The position numbers and the translations under genes are program-made. A DNA stretch of 64,000 bases from Fratercula arctica (lineage: Eukaryota > Chordata > Aves > Charadriiformes > Alcidae), in assembly GCA_947846985.1 (NCBI GenBank), contig CANTUZ010000021.1, forward strand, positions 1,294,711-1,358,710, in the 5' to 3' direction. The notes below the pieces were generated by a model. It had not been told where the DNA came from, searched no databases, and saw only the letters and a program-made list of their open reading frames with translations. Shown here in pieces: positions 38,166 through 49,900 of this stretch (positions within the stretch are counted from its first letter, which is position 1; each line of letters begins with the position of its first letter).

Positions 38166-38385
38166 ATGACCAGGATAAGAATGTATCTTGTTGCAGGAAT
38201 TATTTGGGCATTGCTGCTGTACACTGTTAAGTTTCACAGCAGTTTTTTAAGACCTGGCATATTTACAGAGGTCAGATGCTTGGTGGATGCTTACTTGGAG
38301 ACTGGAATCTACTTGATGCCCCTTACACCATGTGGGATGAATACGGAGGATGATGAGGCAATGAACGATTATTGTAACTGCGCAG
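38166..38385 (+). CDS. Possible 5' coding exon of an unknown membrane or secreted protein
   Basis: I do not recognise this. From an ATG with A at -3, 73 codons stay open and end at GCAG|gtgagt, an almost ideal donor. The first 26 residues form a hydrophobic segment (GIIWALLLYTV core) after MTRIRMYLVA, like a signal anchor. The rest is acidic with four cysteines near the end (CNC last). A CR1 copy begins 54 bp after the donor. The evidence is an open frame, a signal-like N-terminus and a donor, and all three can occur by chance. No partner exon in matching phase was found. Confidence 0.2.
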
Positions 38386-38438
38386 GTGAGTCTATACACG
38401 GCTCTGTGTGTCTACATGGGGGTAGGTGGAGGGGGAGG

Positions 38439-38915
38439 ATCATAGAATCACAGAATGGTTTGACCTTAAAGCCCACCCAGTGCCACCCCCTGCCCTGGGC
38501 AGGGACACCTCCCACCACACCAGGTTGCTCCAAGCCCCGTCCAACCTGGCCTTGAGCCCCTCCAGGGATGGGGCAGCCACAGCTTCTCTGGGCAACCTGG
38601 GCCAGGGGCTCACCACCCTCAGAGGGAAAAAAGTCTTCCTCAGATCTCATCTAAATCTCCCCTCTTTCAGTTTGAAGCCATTACCCCTTGTCCTATCACG
38701 ACATGCCGTTGTAAAAAGTCCCTCCCTACAGCTTTTCTGTAGCCCCCTTTAGGGACTGGAAGGGGCTCCAAGGTCTCCCTGGAGCCTTCTCTTCTCCAGG
38801 CTGAACCCCCCCAGCTCTCTCAGCCTGTCCTCACAGCAGAGGGGCTCCAGCCCTCAAATCATCTTCGTGGCCTCCTCTGGCCCCGCTCCAACAGGTCCAT
38901 GTCCCTCTTGTGCTG
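38439..38915 (-). mobile_element. CR1 LINE 3' fragment
   Basis: This is a reverse-strand CR1. It runs from TCATAGAATCACAGAATGG through GCCACCCCCTGCCCTGGGCA to GTCCATGTCCCTCTTGTGCT. A short deletion near the 3' end joins GGTTTG to ACCTTAAAGCC. Confidence 0.93.
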
Positions 38916-38964
38916 AGGACATTTATTTCTATAGAGGTGTTTCCACAGGTATGCGTCTATCTGT

Positions 38965-39180
38965 ATGACCCTGTGTGAGTGGGAATACATGCCGATGTGC
39001 CTGCGTCCATGTGTGCAAGAGGCGGTGTATCCATGTGTGCCTGTGCCTGTATGCACGTGTACATGTGAATGACTGCAAGTGTGCCTGTATGTGCATATAC
39101 GTGCACGCATGTGTACAAATGAGTGTGCGCACACGTGTGTGTGTGGTCATGCCTACATTGTGCATGCAGGTGTGCACATG
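38965..39180. repeat. Imperfect TG/CA-rich satellite
   Basis: This is about 215 bp of degenerate TGTG/TGCATG repeats (for example GTGTGCCTGTGCCTGTATGC) with alternating purine-pyrimidine runs such as GCGCACACGTGTGTGTGTG. It starts about 50 bp after the end of a CR1. Confidence 0.85.
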
Positions 39181-39671
39181 TAAGGAAAGAAAGATGAACT
39201 TTTCTGGGAAAGGGATGAAAAGTAAAGCTCCCAGTAGAGCTCTTGATGTTCTCAGTCTGGGATCGCCGATTGCGGTGGAAGGCAGTAGGATGTGACACAG
39301 CCCTGATCAAAGCCCAAAGGAGGGACAGGCACAGAAGCCCCGTCTCCAGCCTGATGCAGGCTCTGGGAGCAGCAAAGCATGTGAAGAGTGCTGGGGGCAT
39401 GCAAAACGATGAAACAGAAGAGCACATCTAGCCATGAAAAACGGAAGAGGCTTTTGCACCGTGATTCATAGCAGTCTCCTTGGTAGGCTGAGAAAATATG
39501 GGCTGGAAAGGCAGACAATTCAGCTGAACTGCTGGGCTCAGAGGATAGTGGTCAATGACATGACACCCAGCTGGTGGCTGGCAGTGCCGGGGTCACTCCT
39601 CAGGGGTTGATATGTGGGCCCATATGGCTCCAATACTTTGCCGGTGACTTCCACTGTGATATGAACTCAGC

Positions 39672-40745
39672 TGGAATCACAGGATCATTCGAGGTGCAAG
39701 GGACCTCAGGAGCCTCTAGTCTAACACCCAGCTCAAAGCAGCACCAGCTATGATGCACCAAACTTTAAACTTCCAGCAGCTTTGTGGGTGATGCTAAATT
39801 AGGGTGACAGGGGGTGGGTGGGTGTTTGACATTCTGAATGGCTGAACCTCAGTGCAGGAGGACCTTAAACTTCAAGACTAGACCAAGCCAAAACCTCGTG
39901 AGGTCAATACAGGAAGAGTCAACCACTGTTATACTATCTGTCACCCCTTAGTCCTCTCCTCACTCATTCTGCACCAGGGTCAGGATTACCCCCTGCGTTG
40001 CTACAGGCTGGGAGCAAACTGGCTGAACAAGAATCCTGCTGCCAAAGACTGGAGGTGGTGGTGGATGCCAGGGTGAAGATGAGCTGGCAGTCACTCTCAA
40101 TGCAAATAAGACAAACTTCTTGCTGGGCTGTATGTGGAGGAGCATAGCCAGAAAGTAGAAGGAGATTATTGCCCCTCTGCTCAGTGCTGGGAAGGCTGCG
40201 CCTGGAACACTGCATTCAATTTTGGGGTCCCGGATCAGAAAGGATGTGGAGAAACTGGAAGGGGATCAGTCAAGGCAACCAAGATGGTCAAGGCCTGGGG
40301 CACAAGATCTGCCAGGAGAGGTAAAGGGAGCAGGGCTGATTTAGCAGAGAGGTGGAGAGAAGGCTTCACCTCTTCTGCGGGGTGAAAAGAGACTGAGCAG
40401 TGTCTTAAGGGCAGTATATAAATTTTTGAAGGGCCATTACAAGGATGACAGAGGCAAACTGTTCTCACTAGTGCCAGACACTACAGCAAGGGTCAACAAA
40501 CACAAACTGGAGCTTAGGAGGTTCAGGTTAGTCATTAGGAAACAGTGATTCTCCAGGAGGGTGCTGCAGCCCTGGGCCAGATGTCAAGAGAGTCTTTATC
40601 CTTCATCATTTACAGGGTTCAGTTGTACAAAGCCCTGGTTATCCTGATCTAGTCCTGGGAATCATAGAATCATAGAATTTTCATGGTTGGGAAGGACCAT
40701 TGAGTCCAACCATCCTGCTCCAGGGAAGGGTGGGTTGGAGACTTC
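39672..40745. mobile_element. Cluster of old CR1 remnants
   Basis: Minus-strand CR1 tails occur at about 39672-39750 (GGAATCACAGGATCATTCGA) and 40661-40745 (AATCATAGAATTTTCATGG). They flank a diverged plus-strand CR1 body (about 39780-40655, with GCTGGGAAGGCTGCGCCTGG and AACACTGCATTCAATTTTGG). The copies are much more decayed than the young ones. Confidence 0.65.
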
Positions 40746-43700
40746 CACGGGTCTCTTTCCACCAGCACTGTAGTGATTCCTATGGTTCAGTTTCTTTGAG
40801 AGCTGCTTTCCCATGGAGGTACACTCTTCTTCAGGTTGTCACTCCGTCATGGAGGAGAAGTTACTTTAACACTCTTGCAAGATTTTCCCCACACGCTCCC
40901 TACAAGGTCTCTGCCCTGTCACAGATTCCAGCTAAGATCCTTGTTGCACAGACAGAATTTCTCTTTGGTAATGCGGGGCCACCAGTATCCTCGTCCTTCC
41001 TATAGGCTTTTTCCAGGGCTTTGACCTTGGTGCCACACTTCTCCAACCCCGCGGCACAGCAGCCCTCCCACGTGAGCCTCTGCCTGGATGTTGTCAGAAC
41101 TGCAGTGAACAGAATTATGACTGCAGGAGATAAAAGGAGGATGCATCGCTTGCAGTGCATCTCACTATGGCTGGGGGTGTGGATCTGTCTTGGGGAGGAT
41201 GCTGAACTGCAGTATCAGAGGGTCAATGTTATTGTGACAGTAAAGCCTGATGTGGAGGCAATGAGTGAGGCAAGGTCCATGTGAAGGTCCATGACAAGGA
41301 GAGGACCAAAGATGCTGAATATCCAAAGTGGAAAGAAACGTAGCCCTGAGCTACATATGGAGGGTGTGGTGATGCATGGAGGCAGCGACTTGGAGCTTAT
41401 ATGGGTGGGAAACGAGCAAGAAGGGCCTACAAACAAGCTGAGGGAGGTCCAAGAAAATGCTACTTCTGTTTGCATGCTGACGGCACGTCTGACATGAACT
41501 ATGCTGGCACAAAGTTAGTCAATCAGCCCTATTTGAACAAGACTGAACTGGCACAAAAAGTTTATTCCAGCTCAGCACGCTGAGTCGTGAGGCTGTGGTG
41601 TTTCTGCTGTACCACTAAAAGCCCTCAAGTTAGATTTAGCGTTATCACTGAACTGCAGTTTTAAATCACAACTTCCCCGTGTATTCATTCCTTTCAGGAA
41701 AAAACAAGCATCAAAGGACTCTTAGGAGCTTCCCCTCCTACCCCTTCCATCTAATTTTTCAATTTGAAGGAATACATTGTATGCTAATTTCGCCTCCCTT
41801 CTCTCAGTTTCTTCCATTTGGCTGATGCCTTTGGATACTGTTCCAGTGTCAGTGAATATGCAAATACCATTTTGTTTGTCTTGCCTTGGGACAATGAAGT
41901 CTTTGAAATGCAGATGTAGGATCTTCAATTTGTCTTGCTGTATAAGAACCTACTTTCTCTTTAACTCTTAATTTTTGATACAGTTCAGTAGAAGGGCTTT
42001 TCTCTTGTCTTTGACTTTCAGTGACAACTAGCCATTCACTCTCATTTAGACAAAGTGGAATATATTTCATCTGGTCACTCTTTGTTTGCTGAACTACATC
42101 ACAAATTATATATTTCTATAAACCATTCTCATTTAATAGCAGCAAGACAGCTGTCTGTTGCTTCCCGGAATTACATGGTGTGCACAGTATACCTAAACAT
42201 AGCTGAGAGATGAAGAGGCTGCACAGAGCCCTCCTGGTTTAGACATGAGGACACAGGATTTTCAAATCTGAACCAAGTCCAAGAACTTTTAGGCTCTGTG
42301 CTGTGTCCCTGACTGTGGCCAGGAGAAATCTCTAAGGAAGATGGACAGAAACAGGATGAGTAAAGAATGAAGCCCAGTCAACGAAGCACCTGGGTGCTTG
42401 CAGGAGGTACCAGGATTTGAGAAAGGACCAATACAGAACAGGACTACCCACGTGTCAGCAGAGATCTACCTGTCGCTGGTGACAGGACCTCATGCCTCAT
42501 GAAATATCAATGTAGAGGAACTGGCAATCCCAGTGTTATGAACCAAACATGACGCTGTCTAGTTATGTGGTGTACCCCATGGTGCCCTCTGCATAATCCT
42601 TTCACACCATCAGAGTGGATACAGTCCCGTTTGAACTAACACAGTGTGAGATGGCTGGCTGCACGGAGATTAAACTTCCTGTTGGCATATCATAAAAGTT
42701 CCCATATCTTTCATGTGGTTGTTTCAAGAGAGGACTATCCAGCCATGCTGGCCTGTCCACCCCTGAGACACCTCTCCTGGTAGAGTACCTCAGTATGGTG
42801 GAAGCTAATCTGGCAGCTGCCACCTCAAGAACCAAGTCAATAGCCCATTGTGTCATCACTCTCCCCTGATTGAACACTTCAGTCTCATCAAAAGCCTGGC
42901 TGGTGACTCACAACTCCCAGTGACCCCGGGGCTGACATACAGCTTGCTCTGCTTCTACAAGGGCAGCATGGTGGTTGCTCAACTTGCTACAAACCATCTA
43001 CACTTTGCCCTTCTCCACAGCCACCCTAACCACTCCAAATAATTAATTTGGTTCTTAATGTCAACTTTCACAGGCAATTTCACCTACTTGCCCATGTCTG
43101 ATCTTTTCAGTAAAGTGATCTCTTATTTCTCTTTACTGAAGAGGTTTCAGTTACTCCAGAGATGTCTTCCTCCATGAGTCCCTGAACTGCAAGTTCTGGA
43201 GACCAGAAGAGCATCCTGTGAAAGTCTCCTACCTGCTTGTCCTGCTCACATGTTCATCCCTGAGTATCTTTAGGTGGACTTTTAATCCAGGATAACTGTT
43301 ATGTTCTTCTGTCTCCTTTGTTTACTCATGAGACTTATTCTGACAAGCACACATGCAGATTATTTCTAGTCCTTGGGAGAAAATTTGATTGCATCTCATC
43401 ATCCCTTCCAGAGAGAATCATTGGATTAGGTTAATTGGGTTTAGAAGAATGTCACAGATTGAATTCTTACCTGAGTTGTTCTAGCTGAATTTTCTTATAT
43501 GATATTATAATATAATCCTCTGTGCAGCAAGCCAGGTTTTTATTTCAAATGTAATTTTCATCTGTGGGTTTAAATGGTCTAAAGGCATCTCTTTTTTTTT
43601 GCTGTTGTTGCTTCTGCTTATATGGTGCGATGTTTGGAGAGGCTGGGGGGAACTCAAGACGTGGGTCAAGAGGAACTGCAAAAAATGCACAAAGATCCAC

Positions 43701-44468
43701 AGGATGTATTTACTAGTATGGCTTGGCTGCTGGAACTGAAGTTCACCCACAAAATCTCCAACATGCTGCTCTCCACCATGGTGGTCAATCATCTTAAAAT
43801 CTTAGCTTAAAAAAAGACCCTCTTCCCTTCACCTTCCTCCATGAAGATATACCTAACTTCCCTTGTCCTCCTAAAACCTCCCATGATAAGCTTTTGCCCA
43901 AACAACTGATTCCCCTACCCCGACCACTGACTGATCAAGCCCTGGAAGAGATTTTGATTGATCTTAAAAAAAAATCTGATAGAAATAACAATCTGTAATT
44001 GACCAGGATGTAAGTGCTAAGAATCAAAAAGCGGTTACACAAACCCCTATGAAATAGTCAGGATGCAGCTGTGGTGATGAAATCTCTTCTCATGTGTGCA
44101 GAGGAGCCCACTCAGAGGGGACCCAGCAGAGGCAGTGGAGCTACTGAGGGCTCACTCGTACCAGGGACAAATTTGCTCTTGCTGCAGCTTTATCTCCATG
44201 CTTGACTAACGCCCACAGCAGGGGCTTCTCTGCTGCTAATTCCCAATGAGCTACTGCAAAGTGCCAAGATAATGTGTGGTTTGACTCTTGGCTTTCAACC
44301 CCACTTCCCAATTCCTGTCCTGCCTTGGCTCATTGCATCTGTGCTGTCCCCATGGTCTGCCTGTGACCTCCAGAGAGGCAGAATTAAGCCTCATTTCTTT
44401 GCTCTCGCATTACCTGTTGCCTGATCAGTTACGCCACGCTGTCCTGCTCTGTAGGCCATCCACTCAGA
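40746..44468. other. Intergenic, no recognised gene
   Basis: This is mainly unique sequence of moderate GC. Several 60-95 codon frames on both strands (for example 42602-42877 minus and 43622-43810 plus) lack recognisable similarity. The minus frame at 40900-41160 is listed separately. Confidence 0.4.
40900..41160 (-). CDS. Open frame with signal-peptide-like start, unknown
   Basis: I do not recognise this frame. From an ATG it runs 86 codons and begins MHCKRCILLLSPAVIILF, an ideal-looking signal sequence of about 25 residues. A Cys-Cys pair (GCCAAGLEKC) and a charged stretch (KVKALEKAYRKDED) follow, then stop. It could be a decayed or spliced exon, or a chance frame. No splice partners or upstream promoter were recognised. 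The overlapping plus frame from about 41119 also has a hydrophobic stretch (LQCISLWLGVWICLG), which argues for base-composition coincidence. Confidence 0.15.
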   Translation of the reverse strand: MHCKRCILLLSPAVIILFTAVLTTSRQRLTWEGCCAAGLEKCGTKVKALEKAYRKDEDTGGPALPKRNSVCATRILAGICDRAETL

Positions 44469-44857
44469 CAGGCTGAGAGAGTTGGGGGGGTTCAGCCTGG
44501 AGAAGAGAAGGCTCCGGGGAGACCTTCCAGCCCCTTCCAGTCCCTGAAGGGGGCTCCAGGAAAGCTGGGGGGGGGCTGTTTGCAAGGGCATGTAGCGACA
44601 GGACGAGGGGCAATGGTTTAAACTAGAGCAGGGCAGGTTTAGATGAGCCATTAGGAAGAAGTTCTTTCCCCTGAGGGTGGTGAGACACTGGCCCAGGTTG
44701 CCCAGAGAGGGGGTGGAGGCCCCATCCCTGGAGACATCCAAGGCCAGGCTGGATGAGGCTCTGAGTGACCTGCTCTAGTTGAAGATGTCCCTGCTCACTG
44801 CAGGGGGTGGGACTAGATGGCCTTTAGAGGTCCCTTCCAACCCAACACATTTATGAT
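44469..44857 (+). mobile_element. CR1 LINE 3' fragment, same type as the 32.4 kb copy
   Basis: It has CAGGCTGAGAGAGTTGGGGG at its 5' end and GACTAGATGGCCTTTAGAGG then CCCAACACATTTATGATTCC at its 3' end. Confidence 0.92.
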
Positions 44858-46834
44858 TCCTCACAAATGCTGTATTCAGGGTTGTGTGTGACTGAACACC
44901 TCGGATCGTGCATTGGAGAGTTTGGTCACTGCTGCTTGAATCCCTCTCAGTCTTACCAGAAGTTTACAAAAGGACCCAGGAGCAGATTTCCAGCACAAAT
45001 CAGGACTGCGGAAACAACGGCTACAACAGGAAACAGAAAACAAAATCTGACAAGAAAAAAATGCTTTAAATTAAAGAGATTCTTTTCAAAGACAATTTAG
45101 GGAAAGTTCTTGTGAGGCCCTGTTTCTTACCTTTTAATTTCATGATAGTTTTGTTCATTGTTGCTCCAAGTTCTCCAGAATTTAAGGATGCTTGGAACAC
45201 ATTTTTAAAAAGAAAAGGAAACGCTCTGTATTTCACGGTAAAATTGCAAACCCTCTTAAATATACTTTCAAGAATAGAAACAGCCTTGTTAAAAGAATGA
45301 ACTGCCAGTGCAATGAAGGGTGAAATGCAATAGGAAACTGACTTGATAAAAGGATAATTCCAGTAAATGAATAACACTTCCTTCGTTGTATCACACAAAA
45401 TACATAATGTTCAGTTTATAAGAATAGCAACCGCAGCCCATGTTCTGAATTGCTTTTCTGGCAATGGCAAACCTGGCTGGGAGCCTGTTGAGAGGACACT
45501 TTACCCTTGAGTCTAGCTGAAGAGCATGAAGCTCCATGATCAAAAGCAATCCTAGATGATCAGCACAGCTCAGAATTGTTTCAATTAAAGTCGTTAATGC
45601 CATTGAAAAAGTTACCACCAATCAGCAAGAGGAGCACACAGGTGAGTGTCCAGGGCCTGAGACTACGTGGATGGGATTCATCTGCATTCTGGAGAGATGT
45701 GAGATGTCAAGTGTGAGCCAGTCACCTTAGGCTCTGCTCCTACTCAGCGAAGACAAAAAGGTTCAGAGCAATTCATTTGGCCTTTCTTAGTGACCACTCA
45801 CCCTTTGGGGGCCTGATTATTCCACTGACCATAAAGGGAGCACAGAGTAAATAGCTCAGGTGGGGACATTGAATTATTAGTTGAGGAAGCTCTGACAAAG
45901 AGCCGTCACCGTGTTAGGACTCCTTAGGAAGGATCTTTGACTACATGGCGAGCCTTGAATTTGATTATCCCCGAAGTGAACAGTTTTTAATGCTTGCCAG
46001 AAGGAATGGGGAATCCCACCTTTTCCTCATGGCTGTAACTGACTCAGCACATTACTCTGGATAAGTCTCGTCCTCTGCTCTTCTTTGGCTGATTACACCG
46101 TGATGGCTGTGAATTCAAGGCTCACAGAAAAGCTGTGGATCTGGGGAACTGAAGGGCAGGGTCTGCAGGATGGCAATCAGCCAGCACCGCTTCCTGAGCC
46201 CACGCAGCTCCAGACAGCATCGCTGAGTGCCAGCCATGCCACTTTCCTACCTCCCTCAAGTGCCAAGCGTTGCGGTCCACCTCTAAAGGCACAGCTACCG
46301 GTGACGACTCGTGGGTGCCCAAGCCAGATATGAATGCACTCCCGTGACCATTGGAGTCAGAATAGACACGTGAACACTAGAAGCTAACGCACAACACACT
46401 GATTAGCCCTGCAAAGGAGAAAAGTGTGTGAACTGCCTGCCTCAATCATCTCCAAGACTGACACCAATGTATTCAGAGCCATGGGATGAGCCCCTGTGCC
46501 ATTAAGCTCTTCAAACGGAAGGTGTTTTCTTAATTCCATGAAAATGTCTTTATTTCAGTAGGGATAGGAGATGCGATGTACTGATTTTAGAGGTTGGAGG
46601 CATTAGGAACGAGTATGTCAAGCAAAGTGATTATTTAGTCCTCCCACCTTAGAAGAGGTGTCAAGGTCCTGCTGTAAATCTACATGGCATGGTGCTGGCA
46701 AGTGACAGACACTCATCTGAGAGTAGCCGACACTCAGGACACGCTGTGTTCGCTCTTACCCTGAAATTGGTGAGGGAGGAAGAGGAAGGCTCAGTCCTGC
46801 CAGGCTCTCTGAAGAAGTGGGCTTCTCTTTCAGC
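44858..46834. other. Intergenic, unique sequence, no recognised gene
   Basis: No repeat or recognisable exon was seen. The last 30 bp before 46835 form a pyrimidine-rich stretch ending in CTCTTTCAG, which resembles a splice acceptor. Confidence 0.4.
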
Positions 46835-46990
46835 ATGGCTAACCTCTTTAAAATGCTTCTTCTAGCTGCTATGCTGGTGGCAGAAACAGCTGGAGCCCTT
46901 CTGAGGTCAGATAGTGGAATTTTAGCTAGAGGCATTTTTTTGTCTCAACAGAGATGCCGCCGGTTTGTTCGGCTGAAAGATCTAAAGTAG
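46835..46990 (+). CDS. Small ORF with strong signal peptide (51 codons), or first exon of a secreted protein
   Basis: I do not recognise this. From an ATG in a fair Kozak context (CAGCATGG), the first 21 residues have a short charged n-region (MANLFK), a hydrophobic core (MLLLAAMLVA) and an A-G-A ending that satisfies the -3/-1 rule. Unspliced, it ends after 51 residues with a cationic tail (QQRCRRFVRLKDLK), like a small secreted peptide. Alternatively, the donor AG|gtcaga at 46905/46906 would end a 71 bp coding exon in phase 2. That phase matches the acceptor at 61814. Expression evidence is needed to choose, and chance is still possible. Confidence 0.3.
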   Translation: MANLFKMLLLAAMLVAETAGALLRSDSGILARGIFLSQQRCRRFVRLKDLK

Positions 46991-49900
46991 GGGCCGCTGC
47001 AGCAGAAATCCACTTGCTTGGGCCAACCACTGCCCACCCACCCTGGAATTACTCCAACACACTCACTAGACCCCCCACCTCTTGTTTAATCTTTAATGCA
47101 CCTCCAATTGCCCTGGGCTGGACACCACAGCAGGGCAGGCGAGATAGGAGTGATGATTAGCTCCCTGACCCCGCATGCTATGCTGGGCATTGGGAAATAT
47201 ATGTCTAACGGCTGACCCTCCATCGATCCCGACTGTGTCCTCCGGGCAGAAGGAATCATTAGCAGCAGCTTACGATGGAGGGGCATGCAATACCTCTCAT
47301 TCTGCTGGGTGTAGGCACATGAAAAAGCCACAGGCACAGCAGACCTGTCCTACCTGTTCTTGCTCCCCTGACTCTCAGTTCGGCTGTTCTTACGTATCTA
47401 GTGTAGTAAGGAATGGGGGAGGGATGAACAAGTGTGCCCTAGACATAGCCCCTTCGGTGCTTGCCTAGGTCCTTTTCTTCCTGTGATACCCATCCTGTGC
47501 CACAGAGAAGCTGCTCTTGCACTACTAGGACAACTGTCTTATCTACAACCTGTCTGCAACCCCTGGCCATCTGCCCAGGCACTAACGCAAAATCCTAGAA
47601 ATTCCGGGTGCAAATCTGGAGACAACTGCATTTCACTGCTTGCCCGACCCCTAAAATCTATGCTCAGTTTTGATGAAAGACTGTGCCAGAATGGAAATAC
47701 ACACAGGGTGGGGAAAAGATCAGGAGAGTCACTGGCCCCCACCAAAGAGGAACTTCTCCAAAGCTAGAGCAATCCAAGATCTAAGGTCCTCATATATGAC
47801 AAAAAGTGGGGTTGCCAACAACAGTGAGGGAACTCAGACTGGAACAGACAACAGAAAATAGCAATAGAAATGGGTTTTATGGACAATAAGGGAACTTGTC
47901 TCTGACCAATGAGTAAAAGGAGCACTTGGGAACAACAAAAGAAGGGGTTGAGAACATAACTTTGGAAGAAGAAAGCAAAAAGAAAATTAAGAGACAAGTG
48001 AGCTTAGAAGATGTCTGGATAGCTCCATTGCTATCATGTCCCATGGGCTAGACACCAACAGTGCTTCCTAGAGACCAGAATAAAGATAAATTTCCCTAAG
48101 GGAAATAATTTCTATAAGAGAAAGCAACTGGTTAAGCAATACTGGGTTTTGTCCAGGTTTTATCCAGGGTCCATCTGGTGGGCACCGCTCTGTGTATGAA
48201 TGAAGCCTCAGTGGTGATATGAGAATAGACTTACATGGCAGGAAGAAATTACTCAATTGAAAAGATCATTCAAGATACCAGTGCAAGAGCCTGGAGTAAC
48301 AAGAACTTTGTTGAGAGACTTAATGAAGTCATGCGTGGTAGTACCGAGATCAGTAACGCTTGAATCAGTTAATTGGCCGCTGAAATAGAAATGGATACAT
48401 GGAAATCATCGTGCTCAAAGCAGCCTTAGGCAGACAGGCTTGGGATGGGGAGGTAGACCCAACAGAGGACACTTACTAGAAGGCTAGTGCCTATTCTGGC
48501 GCAGTGACTGAAGCCCCTGAGGATGTGCAGGGCATATCCTGCCCATAATCCTGCCCATAATTTGCTCCATAATCTCTGGGTTCTCCACACTAGCTCTTGT
48601 CCACAGATGAATTTCTCATCTGCTCCTCTGTTCCTCCTCCATATGGGAAAGGGTGGTTGCTGATGGCTGTGCCCTTGTTTGTCATCCAGCAAAACACAGA
48701 AGCAATTACAGCCCAGGGGGTCAGCCATACTGGATTAAAAATATTTGTGTCTTTTATTTGTAATTTCTGACAAGCAAGAATTGATATGCTCAGAAAATTT
48801 CTTTCAGGGTTATAGTCCTCTCCTTGTACCAGAGAGCAGTAACATACATAAGAAACTACCCTCCTAAGTCACACCATTATGGGTGCCAAACTTATTGACA
48901 GCTAGCTGCTACCAGACTGAAGCAATCTGATGTCAACAAGCCTTCTGTATTTGTGCAGTTCCCATCCCCTTTCTCCCCCCTACTCTTCCCACGCTCTAAA
49001 CGTCTCACTTCTGGTTTTCATGGCTGCTTCATATGAAGTTTCAGATCTCTTCAGGGGTTGACTCTACTCATAAGCTTTTCTTCTCCCCTGATGCTTTCCA
49101 GAGACAAGCTCCAAATTTACAGCAGAAGGCACTGTTAGGAGTTTGTAAATGTACATCTTTCCATTCTGTCCTCCTGAATTACATCTCTTTCCTATTACAC
49201 ATTGTCAAGGACATAGAGACACGCCCCAGGATATCACTATTACTTCTGTCTTGGCAGTGCCTCCCAGCTTTGTGCTATTAACACATTAAATTAAGACACT
49301 ACTGACATGGACTTTTCAAGGAGAGATCATACCAAAGCAGCTCAGCTCCAGCGTGAGGGTAACAAGCCTGGTGGCTAAGGCAGAAGTGGATTCCTATAGC
49401 TTGTTTTCACTTGTCAATACAGTGGGTTAGAAAACACAGGTTACCTCCAATGACAATAAGGTGTCTGCAGGGAGTGATTATGAAGTTTCATTATGACACT
49501 TCATGCTATGCTCCTAGTTCAGTCCTGGTTTTGGTATTATGAGTATTTGCATTAGTTAATGATAAGGATACTGGAATAAAGAATACCTTTTCTGAACCTA
49601 TAGGTGATGGCAACCAAGCAAAGTCTTCCTCCATGTTAAAAGCCAAGATTAGAACTCATTTCAAATGAGTTCAGATTTCAGGGTTTTTTAGGAAATCAGT
49701 TGTTTTATCAAACTGTTCAACTGGTCTATCACAATTGTCCTCTGATAAATCAGTGTTTTAGCCAAATCCCACTTCTTCAATTTGATCAGTTTGATCAAAC
49801 TCCTTTGCTTAGTACTGAGATCAAATATACAAACCTACAGCCACTCACATCACTTTTTTTTCTCTCCTTTTTTATTCCAAGGCACTGATATTTTCAAGGC

